A stretch of DNA of 64,000 nucleotides from Haematococcus lacustris. Lineage: Eukaryota > Chlorophyta > Chlorophyceae > Chlamydomonadales > Haematococcaceae. The stretch is taken from NCBI GenBank assembly GCA_030144725.1, contig JASKMD010000031.1, positions 1,386,227 to 1,450,226 of the forward strand, read 5' to 3'. Shown piece after piece: positions 22,296-33,339 of this stretch (the first letter of the stretch is position 1; each line of letters begins with the position of its first letter). Both the position numbers and the translations under genes were made by a program. Under the pieces are notes generated by a model. That model saw only the letters and a program-made list of their open reading frames with translations, had not been told where the DNA came from and searched no databases.

Positions 22296-25200
22296 ATGCA
22301 TCAGGAGTGCTTAGCTTACAAGACAGACAGTTATGGGGGTGTCATAGTTGACGAACTGCAACTGCCTGAAGACCCAGTGGAGTTCAGATGCAAGTTAGAG
22401 GGAGCATTAAAGGTGACACACGGTTAAGGGCTGCCGCAGGCTCAGGATTGTCCCTTTGCCATGCCTTAAGCTGAAGGTGGCACATTGATTCAAGTTGCTA
22501 AACACATAGGCTGCTTCCCTATGCATGTGCTTTTCATTGGTGTGAGCAACAAAGGAGAGCTCCACCAGCAAACAAAGTCATAAGCAGTCCATGCTCCAAT
22601 GCGGCAGCACCGGCTGCATCGACTTTGACATGTTTCCCACATCCCACAGCATAGTTTGTCACTGGGTAGCGCCTGCATTGCGCAGCGGGGATTGCGGGAA
22701 ACAATGCAGTTGAGAAAATGCCATGCATGCATGGGCACAAAACTAGAAGCCTGCAGGGCACCTAGGCATGGCATTCCCACATCATTGGAGCCCGTGCAAA
22801 TCGTTGTCTGGCAGCCACGCTGGTGCTAGTGCGTGCTGGTGGTGATGATGATGATGATGATGATAATCCTGTCGTGGACTGGTGTGGCATGATTTTACAG
22901 ACCTGGGTCAACGCCGGTGTGCGTGGTGTTTGGATGAAGCTTCCCCTGAGCCATGCTCACCTGGTGGGCCCAGCTGTGCAAGAGGGCGGCTTCAGGCCCC
23001 ACCATGCAGGTCAGGGTCAGGGTCAGGGTCAGGGTCAGGGTCAGGGTCAGGGTCAGGGTCAGGGCTGACCCTAACCCTAACCCTAACCCATGCAGGTTGT
23101 GTAGGCTCTGACACAACACAGTGATGGCAGCAGGGGCAGCGCCAGCAGCAGCAGGAGCAGCAGGAGCTCAAAGCTCCGCCATCGTGAATACATCACTCAC
23201 CGCAGGCCATGAAGGCTACCGCTGATGCTCCTGCCGTCCCACCCGCCACCACCACCACTACTGCTGCTGCTGCTGCTGCTGCTGGGTGGCGACGGTGATG
23301 GCGTGCACGTGCTGTGCAAGCTGCTGCCATCGCCTCACCTGGACCTGGCTGCAGGTGAGAGACACATCATGCTGGTGCGCTGGCTAGCTGCCTCCCCCTG
23401 CACACTGCCGCTGGGGGCCACCCACCAGGTGGGCTGGGTCAGGGGTTGGGTAGGGGGCGGGCAGGGTGTGGGCAGCGGGCAGGCAGGGGGTGGGCAGGGG
23501 TGGGTGGTCATGCTTGGGGTGTCCCTGTGGCCTTCAGCTCAAGGTGCTTCAGCTCTACTCTGGGGGTGGGCAGGGGGCAGGCAGGGGGCAGGCAGGGGTG
23601 GGCAGGGGTGGGCAGCTGTGAGCCATGCAGTCGTCTAGGCAACGACATGAAGGGGTGGACTGCACAGCTCTGCTGTGGTCTGCACAGCTCTCAGAGCCCT
23701 GCAAGGCAACCCAGGACGCTGAGAACCCTCGACCAGGGGCAGCATGCAGCGTGTGCAAGGAGCATCAGCCAGCTGCTGACAGGCCCAGCATCTTCTTCCG
23801 CTGCAGTGTCAGCAGCAGCGCCGTCATCTTCCTCAATACACTGGCAGATGTTGATCAGCCTTGCGAGCAGGCCCAGCGGCACAGAGGATGTAGGCTTCAA
23901 GGCTCAATGCTGCAGGTATCTCACATGCATGCATGGGGGGCAGGGGGTGCACAGCGGCAGGTGCCCAGGATCCATGCAAGCATCAGCTGCTGTGCCATGC
24001 CAAAGTTGTTGCAATGCCAAAGTAGAGCGAGCGTTGAAATGGGACACGGCAGTGCAGCTTGTCACCGGCGTGGCCGTGGCTGCATGTCATAGGCATGGCC
24101 GGCCGACAGGCTGTCAGGACGCAGGGCGCATCACATAGAGTTGTTTGTACTGGCGAAGTAGAGCATGCGTTGAGTTGGGAGCAGGGCAGTGCAGCTTGGC
24201 CTCTAGGGCCACTGCCAGCCACAGTGTGGCCGGCTAGCTGCCAGGGAGGCTCAAGCCGGGCATATCACAGATCCCACCAGGGCAGTGTTAAGGACTGGGT
24301 GACACCCTGCTTAGGCTTCTTGCCATCCCCATGTAGCGCAGCCGGGCCGCGGTTATAGAGCAGCTTGTCACACCACAGACATGATCCTGCATGACCCATG
24401 TGGCCCAGCGCGGCCATGACCACCATGATCAGCCTGCACCCACCATGATCAGCCTGCAAGCTGTAGTGTGGAGAATGACCATTCACAGCCAGAGGGTGTG
24501 GGGGAGAGTGCGAGGCAGGGCGGTGGTTGCGGGGCTGGGTGCGAGGGCCGCTGCTCTCCAGCCAGGCTGTGGTGCTGCAGGGCTGGCTGGCTGCAGGGCA
24601 TGGAGGCGGCCATGGTGCTGTAGTAGAGGGGCACGGGCGCCAGCAGCTGTGACTGCACACCAGCAGCTGAGGCACTGTGTGGCGGTGCTGGCTGTGCAGG
24701 TGGGCGTGGGCGCATTCGTGTTGAATGAGCAGCAGCAGGTGCTGATGGTGATGGAGAGGAATGGGCCACTGAAGGGCAAGGCCGTGTGGAAGCTCCCCAC
24801 TGGGCTGTGTAACGAGGTGAGGGGCTGCAACGACATAGTGGGGCAGGGGCAGGGGCAGGGGGAGGGGCAGGGGGAGGGGCAGGGGCAGGGGCAGGGTGCC
24901 AGGAGCATTGCTGGGGTCACGCATTGCCCACATGGGGTGTGCCGCATGGGGAGCACCCTGCACCTCACCTGCCACCGTTTGTGGTGGAGGTGTGCTCTCA
25001 GCTGGGTGGTGACCTGCAGCAGCAACCAACAGCCAGGACAGCATGCCAGCCAGGCAGCCTAGCAGACCAGGTGGTCGACTTCAAGGATTGAGTTAGCCAC
25101 ACCTGCTGGACACCCACTTGTTGAGCAGCTGACCAGCCAACCAGCCAGATAACAAACAGCCTGCGCCCAGCCAGCCCTGCGCTCCTATGGTGCCCTCCTG

Positions 25201-25725
25201 CGCTGGCTGCAGGCAGAAGACGTACCTGAAGCCGCGGAGAGGGAGGTCAGTCACCCTCTGCCCTCCCCGGTGCCCAGGAGCTGCAGCCTCTGCCCATATG
25301 GCCATGCAGCCTGCCAGCCTGCTCACCCCGCACTGACACTGTGTGCCTTGCAAAGGGGCAGCTCAGCAGCTTAAGACTGCAGCAACAGCTGCCAGTGCGG
25401 CAACACTTGCATACTTTGTCCATGGCTATGCAGCCCAAACATCCACTATGTTCACAATAGTGCCCCTGAGGCTGCGGGTGATGACCCCTTGCACTGCTGC
25501 CTGACCCCCTACACCAACCAGTCTTGCATGCACACATACACTCATGCCAGCTGACGCAGCTGAAACATGGCACACAATATCGTATGACAGGGTGCTGCTG
25601 ATATCGCTACCGTCATTGCTGCTGCTGCCGCTACCGCTGCCACTGCCGCCGCCGCTGCTGCTGCTGCTGCCGCTGCTGCTGCCGCTGCTGCTGCCGCTGC
25701 TCGCTGCCGCTGCCGCTGCCGCTGC

Positions 25726-25763
<38 letters not shown>

Positions 25764-27064
25764 CTGCTGCTCTCCTAAGCCCAGGTCTGCGTCTGCTGCC
25801 CCGACAGGTGCTTGAGGAGACGGGCATCCGAGCCCGTTTTGATTGCATGCTGGCAGTACGCCAGGCTCACGGCTTTGCCCTTGGCCACTCTGACCTGTTC
25901 GTGGTGGTGGCCATGAGGGCTGAAGCCGGCCAGCTGGGCAGCGTGGTGGCTCAGGTGAGGAATCCACTTGGCAGCAGAGAGAGCGGCAGTGGGTGTGGGC
26001 AGCAGTGGGCAGGCCTAAGGGTCAGGTATCCCCAACTAACAGAAAACCTACCAATGGGCGGGCCTAAGGGTGTGCCTGGTGGCTGGGTGGTTAGATATGT
26101 GGGGGGCAGTTGTGGCGGCAGGGGTGTGACGCATGGGAGGTCACACTGAGTTCAGCTCCGGCAGAGCTGTCAGAGGTTTGTTTCTAGGTTCATGCTAGCT
26201 GGTTGGGACATTCTACCTGTGGTTGAGGACCTGACATCAAGCGCCCCACCTGGCCCATGCCGCACCCTCCCATCGCCGCCCACCTCTAATGGACCCTATC
26301 CCCAGGCGCCGACCAAACACCAGCTCGCCAGGATCTATCTCCTATGGCTGCCCTGCCATCTGCACGCCCAAATGACCACACACCACAGGGTCTCCACCCT
26401 GGGCTCAGCCCTGGTCCCATGTGGTGACCACACCTTGAGATGAGGCTGGGAGGCTGACATCAGGGGCTGGCTCAACCCTGGTCCCGCCCTCATGCCTGCA
26501 GCACAAGGAGGGCAAAGGGCACAGGGTGGGGTGGGGTGGGGTGGGGAGGGGAGGGGCGGGGAGGGGAGGGGCGGGGAGGGGCGGGGCGGGGAGGGGCGGG
26601 GAGGGGCGGGGAGGGGCGGGGCGGGGCGGGGCGGGGCGGGGCGGGGCGGGGCGGGGCGGGGCGGGGCGGGGCGGGGCGGGGCGGGGCGGGGCGGGGCGGG
26701 GCGGGGCGGGGCGGGGCGGGGCGGGGCGGGGCGGGGCGGGGCGGGGCGGGGCGGGGCGGGGCGGGGCGGGGCGGGGCGGGGCGGGGCGGGGCGGGGCGGG
26801 GCGGGGTGGGGTGGGGTGGGGTGGGGTGGGGTGGGGTGGGGTGGGGTGGGATGGGGACATCCCTCGCGGCCTGCTGAGCCCCATGCAATTGAAAACGCCC
26901 CATGCAGCCTGCCTGCATGCTCATGCCTTGGCTTGCAGGAGGAGGAACTGGAGGCAGCGCAGTGGATGAGCTTGGAAGACTACGCCCAGCAGCCCTTCTT
27001 GAAGGGGGTGGCCCTTTACGACAAGATCAGGGAGAGGTGGGCCAAGCGGGGGTGGGTGGGTTAG
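22296..27064 (+). CDS. Nudix hydrolase of the NUDX2/6/7/8/10-NUDT6 type (240 aa)
   Basis: Seven exons: 22296-22412, 22901-23009, 23355-23428, 24700-24816, 25213-25245, 25808-25954, 26939-27064; 723 bp in all, every phase consistent. The family hydrolyses nucleoside diphosphates linked to another group (such as ADP-ribose or NADH), releasing a nucleoside monophosphate; the substrate here cannot be read from sequence. The N-terminal half has the family pattern [15 protein letters not shown], then [17 protein letters not shown], then HIMLVRWL. The catalytic Nudix box GX5EX7REUXEEXGU is complete but spread over three exons: GLCNE, then the 33 bp exon [11 protein letters not shown], then [19 protein letters not shown] and the C-terminal [11 protein letters not shown] also fit. 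The start ATG is the first after an in-frame TAG at 22269. No obvious transit peptide, so probably cytosolic. Two introns carry large G-rich repeats. Confidence 0.93.
22841..22864. repeat. (GAT)n microsatellite
   Basis: About eight GAT units in the first intron of the Nudix gene. Confidence 0.9.
23010..23090 (+). repeat. (GGGTCA)n abutting (CCCTAA)n in Nudix intron 2
   Basis: About nine GGTCAG units start right at the splice donor of exon 2, then switch at 23067 to three CCCTAA units of opposite G/C strand bias. The junction makes a potential G-rich/C-rich hairpin. Confidence 0.95.
25613..25771. repeat. CTG/CCG trinucleotide tract in Nudix intron 5
   Basis: Mixed GCTGCC/GCTGCT repeats of about 160 bp, directly before the exon 6 acceptor at 25807. 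Confidence 0.95.
26526..26856. repeat. Pentanucleotide array G(T/A/C)GGG with pure GCGGG core in Nudix intron 6
   Basis: About 330 bp in 5-base register: GTGGG units, then mixed GAGGG/GCGGG, a pure GCGGG core (about 26616-26805) and GTGGG again at the far edge. Transcription of the gene makes the RNA the G-rich strand, favouring G-quadruplexes or R-loops. Confidence 0.98.
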
Positions 27065-27960
27065 GGGCAGCCCCTGCCCTGTCTTGGCTATGTGGCAGGC
27101 AGATCCATTCGGCTACATGTCGCTTATAGGTGGAGAGGTTAGGTGCAGCCTGGCATGCTGCCCTTCAATTTCTTACATCAAACATCAAGTACACCTCACA
27201 TTTGTGTGAGTGCAAAACTTCAAGACATACACGCTGCAGTGCACAGCCTGTTGGGTGCTGCCCCTGACCGACAGCACCCCTGGCCAACACCACCACCTGC
27301 CTGCTCCTGGCGTTCACGGCCTGTGCATGCCTCTTGCCAAACCACATGCTGGCTATGTCAGTGAGACTGGCACCACCAATGCCGCCGGGCAGATGAGGAG
27401 ATTGAGGTGCCGTGTGCAGTAGGGCCAAGAGGACTTGAACCCGGGGGTGGCCCAGGCTATTCCTGCAGCCAGTGCTGGGTCAGCTGGCTCTGAGCATGGG
27501 CCTGAGACTTGTAGGGGGGCTGTCCTTACCCTAACCCTAGCCCGATCCCCCTAGCCCAAACTTAAACCCAAAGCCTAGCCCATTTCCTAGCCCAAATCCG
27601 AATCCCGACCCCAATCCTAGCCCAGACCCCAACCCATGGACAGGCTCCATTTCAGCGCATATGGCGTTGTCAGCAGCATGGCGGCATGCGGTCCCACCAC
27701 CTCCCAATGCATGCACCTCCATGGTCATGCGGCTTGGCGCATGCTTCAGCCTGTTGACTAGCCCTAATGGTGCTATGAGGGTGGTGATGCTTAATATACT
27801 TTGACCTGTACATTGCATTTATACATGCAGGTGCTTGGCATATGCCGCTGGACGGTACCGAGGTTTCCACGCGGCACGTTTGGAGTGAGTGCCTGCCCGC
27901 CATGCTGCCTTCCATCTCATGCCTCGCGAGGTGGACGATTTGTATATCATACCTGGTGCA
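27065..27960. other. Intergenic, no gene recognised
   Basis: 3' flank of the Nudix gene. A degenerate CCCTAACCC/CCCTAGCCC tract lies at about 27526-27640. Nothing else identified. Confidence 0.5.
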
Positions 27961-27963
27961 CAC

Positions 27964-28181
27964 CTGTTGGCGGCTCCCTTCCTCTTCTTGTTCTGAGGCG
28001 GTAGCATGTCTTGGTCAACAACACTGTGGCTCTTTGTAGACGACCTGCTGCCTGGCTTTCGAGAGTCACCGAGCTCTGACGCTTGACTGTTCAGTTGGGT
28101 TGGCGCGCTTGTGCTGCCGCTGCGTGCTGCCGCGAACGTGCTGCCGCGAACGTGCTGCCGCGAGCGCGCTTTTGTACGCAT
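27964..28181 (-). CDS. Possible first exon of an unrecognised basic protein
   Basis: ATG-initiated frame starting MRTKARSRQHVRGST. It continues Ser/Arg/Gly-rich to PPQNKKRKGAANR, where a donor AACAG/GTGTGC follows. The KKRK cluster could be nuclear targeting. The tandem sub-repeat GCTGCCGCGAACGT (28125-28160) lies within it. No downstream exon was identified, so the gene model is incomplete and may be wrong. Confidence 0.25.
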
Positions 28182-28189
28182 GCTGCAGA

Positions 28190-30034
28190 GAGTATTGCGA
28201 AGCCACGCCCCTCTGCTCTGCCGTTGCGTTGGTGCCGTGCACGCAGGGCTGGCTTCTCCCGCCAGCGCCAGGACCTACTGATGTGGGGCGATGACGACGC
28301 AGGCGCGACTCAGGAGCAGGTGCTACAAGCGGGGCCAAAGATGTAGGCTTGCGAAGCCAGTGTGGCACATGCAACTCAGCAGCGCCGCTCGTACCGTTTT
28401 ATCCGCAACCTGCTATCTGCCGTGATTGTAAACTCCTAGGCACTCATCTATAGGGGTATGTCAAGAGGCTATACACAGGACCAGTATTGATCAGCAGTGT
28501 TTCCTCCTCGCATGTCCGAGCTACGTCTCGCGTATCTGAGCGCAACGGCCTCGAGGTTGGGTTATACAATCAGTTGCACAAGACATGGTCGCTATCAGCA
28601 TTCTTCGTATTTTGCGGTACGAATGCGGACCCGGTGACCCGGTAACCCGCATTACCCGGTGACGACAATGAACGACGTGCGTAATCAAGTAGGTTTGCAA
28701 TCGAGTACCACGGCGTCAACGCGAGATGCCCGCACATCGGATATCCCTCGCCCCCACTTTTACGACGCGTGCCCGTGACGGCATGTATGTCTTACACCGT
28801 ACCTCATACCTCGCTACCTGCTCTGCCTCATTCCCAACCTTACTGCTCCTGCCAAGTCTCTGAGCTCAACACAATTCACTGTACGGCTTATCTGCACTAC
28901 TCTGCCCTGCCTCCCGGACCTGCTCCATTCCTGCAAGGCTGGCCGACAAACCAACGAATCCGGGCATCGAGGTGTCGATCCCGCTACCTCAGCGTATCCC
29001 ACCCCAACGCCGCCCGCACTGAGTTGACCGCAACGAAATCTGAAGCACGATGAAAGCAACATACCGACCGCTGGCCACCAGAGCTGGCCAGCAGTTCTGT
29101 GGCCTACCCTGACCCCGCACAGACCCTACCATGGACCCACACTACCAAGATGCCAACAGCGTTGCCACTCACAGCCTGGATCTCTGCTCCAAAGACCTTC
29201 ACCCAGCACCACCGTAACCACGGCATGGCACGAAGCTGCACTTCCCCAATGCCCCACCCACCATCATGTCACGGGACAGGGCAGTCACAACATGAACAAC
29301 AGGAGGATGGCAAAACAGGTTGTGCTGCAATGTGGGTTAGAAAGCCTAAGACCCATGTCATGGGCCCCATGCACATGGACCCATGCGCTTTGCCTCCAAA
29401 TACCCATGCTGCCAGCCTTCTTGCCAATGTGAGCCACACTCTCCTCGACCAACTCAACCCACCGCCACATCACATCCTCCCCTCCTCCTTCACGTCACCC
29501 TCGCCCCCCACCCTCCTCCCCTCCCCTCCCCTCCCCTCCACACCTGGTGGTCACCCTTCATTGCCCAACCTCTGACATCATCAACAGAGGTTGTGCACTC
29601 AACAGCAGCAGTGTTCCCTCACCCATGCCTTAGTAACTGGCAGGTGGCTATAGCAGCTGCCCCCTACCCGCTGCCCCCTCACCACATTAAGAGCAGGCGA
29701 CGCCAAAGCAGCAAGGCATCCCTTCAGTGACCCCTTGCTGCTGTGAGGGGCTTCAGGGCTGGCCCCTAAAGCTCCTTATAAGCCCCTTACAACCACCCCC
29801 CTGCCACCCGCCCTGCCCTGCATGCCAAGCACCTCCCTGCCGCGCACCCACTCCCACTGCCACATCCCTCCGGCCACCGCCCCGCAGGCCGCTGGTGTGA
29901 CCTGCCCTGCCCTGCACACCTGCCCTGCACAACAGGACGTGGGCAAGCCGCTGGCAGGCCATGCAAGCCGCCCAAACCAGGCGCTATGTGGGCCCCGGTC
30001 GCCGCTGCCTGCCCCCCCTCCCCCCTCCCCCTCA
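28190..30034. other. Intergenic, no gene recognised
   Basis: Mostly C-rich unique sequence. Around 28620-28665 a short set of CGGTGACCCGGTAACCCG direct repeats; around 29505-29540 a CCCTC tract. No RNA gene or coding signal that I trust. Confidence 0.5.
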
Positions 30035-32564
30035 CTAGGGAGGGCTGGCCACGCAGCAGCCTTGGGGGGCGTACTCCGGTGAGGCGGGGGACAGGTCCAG
30101 CCTGACCTTGCCGGCCTCAGGGCCACACAGCTCCGCCCGCACCAGCCCGCTGACACCCTTGGCTGCAGCCTTCACACCCGCCACAACCGGCTGCTGACCC
30201 AGCCCCTGACCCAGCCCCTGACCCAGCCCCTGACCCTGACCCTGGCCCTGGCCCTGACCCTGACCCTGCGCTGCCTGCTTTGGCTCAGGGATGGGAGTCT
30301 GTGTGGTGGCTGGCGCGGGCCCTGGCGGCGTGGCTGGGGTGCTGTGTGCCGCCACCTCCCCCGGGTCCCCCTGCTGCTGCAGCTGCAGCCCTAGGGGGTA
30401 CTGCAGTGGGGGCGGAGGGCTGGCCTGGCCCCTTGCCTGGCTCCTTGCCTGGCCCTCTGGCCTGCCCCCCCGCACCAGCACTGAGGGGCACGGCATACGG
30501 CTGCTGCATCTTTGGGGGGCTAGGCGGCGGGGGAGGTGGGGGAGGGGTGGTGCTGACCCCCTGACCTGCCCTCTGACCTGCCCCACCTCCCCGGGCCACC
30601 CCCCCAGCCCCCTGCAGCTGGCCCAGCAGCCCAGAGGCCCCCACCCCCCGCCCCCGCCCCTGGGGGGTGAAGCGGGAGGGGGACACCAGGGGGTCGGCAG
30701 CTGACACCAGGCTGGGGCTCTCCAGCCCTGCCAGGCCGCTGCTGCCCCCCTGGCTACTCCCTAGCACCCCCCCTGGGGTCAGGCTTGATGAGGCAGGGGA
30801 GGCGGCGCCGCGGCTGCTGCCCCCCCTGCTGCCGCTGCCCCCCCAGCAGCCGCCAGTCATGCTGGCTGGGGTGAGGGGGGCTGGCGGGCGAGGGCCAGGC
30901 CCAGGGAAGCCAGGAGGAGGGGGAGGGGGGGCCACACTAGCAGCAGGGGGGGCGGGGGGGCGCAGCCCCTTCCCACCCAGCCCAGCCGGCACCCCAGAGG
31001 GCGGGGTGGAGGGGTGCAGGCCAGGCAGGGCAGGGGGGCCCCCCCGCGCCCTGGGCGAGCATACTGAAGTCCAGGGCTTGACGTGCAGTGCTGAGGGGGC
31101 GGCCCCCAGCCCCCAGGCCCCCGCTGTCCCCCCTGCTGCTGCCGGCCTCTGCTCCTGCCTCAGTGGCACCCAGGGCTTGTCCTTGGCTGCTGTTGGGCGC
31201 TGTGGAGGGGAGGGGTGGGGGCGGGTAGGGCGCTCCTTGGCTGCCTGCTGCTGCTGGGGTGGCAGCTCGCACTGCTGCAGCCGCCTCCATGTGGCCATGC
31301 ACTGCATGGCTGGTGGGGCTAGCATGGGCACCTGGGGTGAGTCCTGGAGCCCCCTCAGCAAAGCCTGGCGCCTGCTGCCCATGGTGCATGGGGAACTGCC
31401 CCCCAGGGGTGGTGTTAGAGCTGGGGGGTCCACTAGTGCCGTGACGGGAGTGAGAGAGGTAGGCAGGGCGGCGAGGCGTCTTACCCCACCCCTCAGGTGG
31501 GCCCCCTAGTGAGGGCCCCCCCCCTGCTGCTGCTGCTGCTGCTGCTGCTCCCCCCAGCAACAACCCTGAGCCTACCTCCCCCTCGTACCCCAGGCCTGTC
31601 CCCCCAGGGCACCCCTGGGCAGGCTGCAGTCCTGTCTGGACATACCCTGCCTGCCCCAAGGCCAAGGGCAACGGGCCCCCCAGCCCCCCCCCAGCCCCTG
31701 CAGGCGCTGCATGGCTACCGAAGGCCGTCTGCTGTGGCAGCACCAGCCCCCCCCCTGCAGCCGCCTTGCTCTCAAACCCCTGCTGCTCTCGAGGCAGAGC
31801 CATGGGTGTTGAGGTGGTGGTGGAGGGAGGACCAGGGTGCTGAGCAGGGGACTTGGCGGCAGAGGAGGGGGCGGAGGCAGGGGGGGGTCCCCCGGGGTGC
31901 CCTGGTGCAGGCGCCCCCCTCCCCCCAGCCTTCCCCCCCACCCCTGCTGCTGCTGGGGCGGGGGCGCCCTGGTCAGACACTGCCGGCCCTGCTGAGGCGG
32001 GGGCGAGGCTGTGTGGATCAGCAGGGTGCAGCGGATCAGCAGGACCAGGTGTGGAGCGCAGGGCAGCGGTGGGAGGGGCGGCCGCCAGGCTGCTGGCCAA
32101 CAAGGCCGCCCCTGCTGCTCCAGGGCTGCCCAAGCTGTGCACATACACACTGCTGCTGCCGCCCCCACTGCTGTAAGAGCCCATGGGCCTGCAGCCGCCC
32201 CCCTCCTCCTCCTCCTCCTCCTCCTCCTCCTCCCCCTTCTCCTGCTGCTGCTGCTGCAGGGGCAGCTGTATGTTTGCCCCATCTGCCGCTTGGGTACCAC
32301 GACCCCGGGCAGGCAGTGTGCTGCTGCTGCCTGGCTGTGTACCCCCCTTTGAGGGTGTGGTCTGCTGGCCACGTGAGGGGGGGGATGTGAGCTGGGGGGG
32401 GGAGCCTCCATTGCGGTGGCTGGCAGTGTGGTTGGCGGCTGCTGCTACAGCAGCAGTGGCAGCGGCAGCAGCAGCAGCAGCAGCAGCTGCCGCATACTCC
32501 GACTCCTGCTCTGCCCTTTCAGCGTCCTGGCGGGCCAGCTGCTCCTCCCGCCCCTGCCTCTCCA

Positions 32565-32610
<46 letters not shown>

Positions 32611-32774
32611 GTACTGGATGTACAGCTGCTGCTGCTGCTGCTGTTGTTGGTAATGGTGGTGCTGCTGCAGTGCCCTGTACCTCATGGCGTCCCCTTCCTG
32701 ACCCTGCTGCTGCTGCTGCTGGTGGTGGTGGCCAGGGTGGTCCCGCGCCATGGGGGGGGCGGCCCAGGGCTGCG
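30035..32774 (-). CDS. Q/A/P/G-rich low-complexity protein (partial, interrupted by gap)
   Basis: Not recognised. The minus strand has long open frames through 32774-30937, 31433-30285 and 30586-30035. Poly-Q (32560-32650), poly-A (32440-32480) and an E-rich run (32195-32235) occur, as expected for CAG-rich algal coding sequence. Sober stretches such as ARQALDFSMLAQ, LVSAADPLVSPSRF and VKAAAKGVSGLVRAEL support real coding. At least two frame changes are needed (near 31080-31000 and near 30450), so introns or assembly indels exist that I cannot place. The 5' end lies in or beyond the gap. The protein would be mostly disordered, perhaps a regulatory or scaffold protein. Plus-strand frames in the same place are leucine-rich shadows. 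Confidence 0.45.
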
Positions 32775-33274
32775 NNNNNNNNNNNNNNNNNNNNNNNNNN
32801 NNNNNNNNNNNNNNNNNNNNNNNNNNNNNNNNNNNNNNNNNNNNNNNNNNNNNNNNNNNNNNNNNNNNNNNNNNNNNNNNNNNNNNNNNNNNNNNNNNNN
32901 NNNNNNNNNNNNNNNNNNNNNNNNNNNNNNNNNNNNNNNNNNNNNNNNNNNNNNNNNNNNNNNNNNNNNNNNNNNNNNNNNNNNNNNNNNNNNNNNNNNN
33001 NNNNNNNNNNNNNNNNNNNNNNNNNNNNNNNNNNNNNNNNNNNNNNNNNNNNNNNNNNNNNNNNNNNNNNNNNNNNNNNNNNNNNNNNNNNNNNNNNNNN
33101 NNNNNNNNNNNNNNNNNNNNNNNNNNNNNNNNNNNNNNNNNNNNNNNNNNNNNNNNNNNNNNNNNNNNNNNNNNNNNNNNNNNNNNNNNNNNNNNNNNNN
33201 NNNNNNNNNNNNNNNNNNNNNNNNNNNNNNNNNNNNNNNNNNNNNNNNNNNNNNNNNNNNNNNNNNNNNNNNNN
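32775..33274. other. Assembly gap (500 N)
   Basis: Exactly 500 N. It removes the 5' end of the minus-strand Q-rich gene and the upstream region of the plus-strand gene that starts at 33340. Confidence 1.
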
Positions 33275-33339
33275 CTGTGCTGGCCGCCCACCAGCTTCCC
33301 AGCATGCTGCCGGCCACCTCCTGACAGTGGTGCGCTGTG

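Noticed and set aside
26030..26050. CCCCAACTAACAGAAAAC as another coiled-coil element copy
   Set aside because: Only about 18 bases match the element end; nothing of the interior follows.
28930..29050. tRNA or tRNA-derived SINE (GGTGTCGATCCCG resembles a B box)
   Set aside because: The arms do not pair into a cloverleaf on either strand and the A-box spacing is ambiguous.
31497..32390. Plus-strand leucine-rich frame
   Set aside because: Shadow of CAG-rich coding on the minus strand; poly-L from CTG repeats is not credible here.
30937..33324. Very long frames spanning the N block
   Set aside because: The gap contains no sequence, so continuity across it is not evidence.
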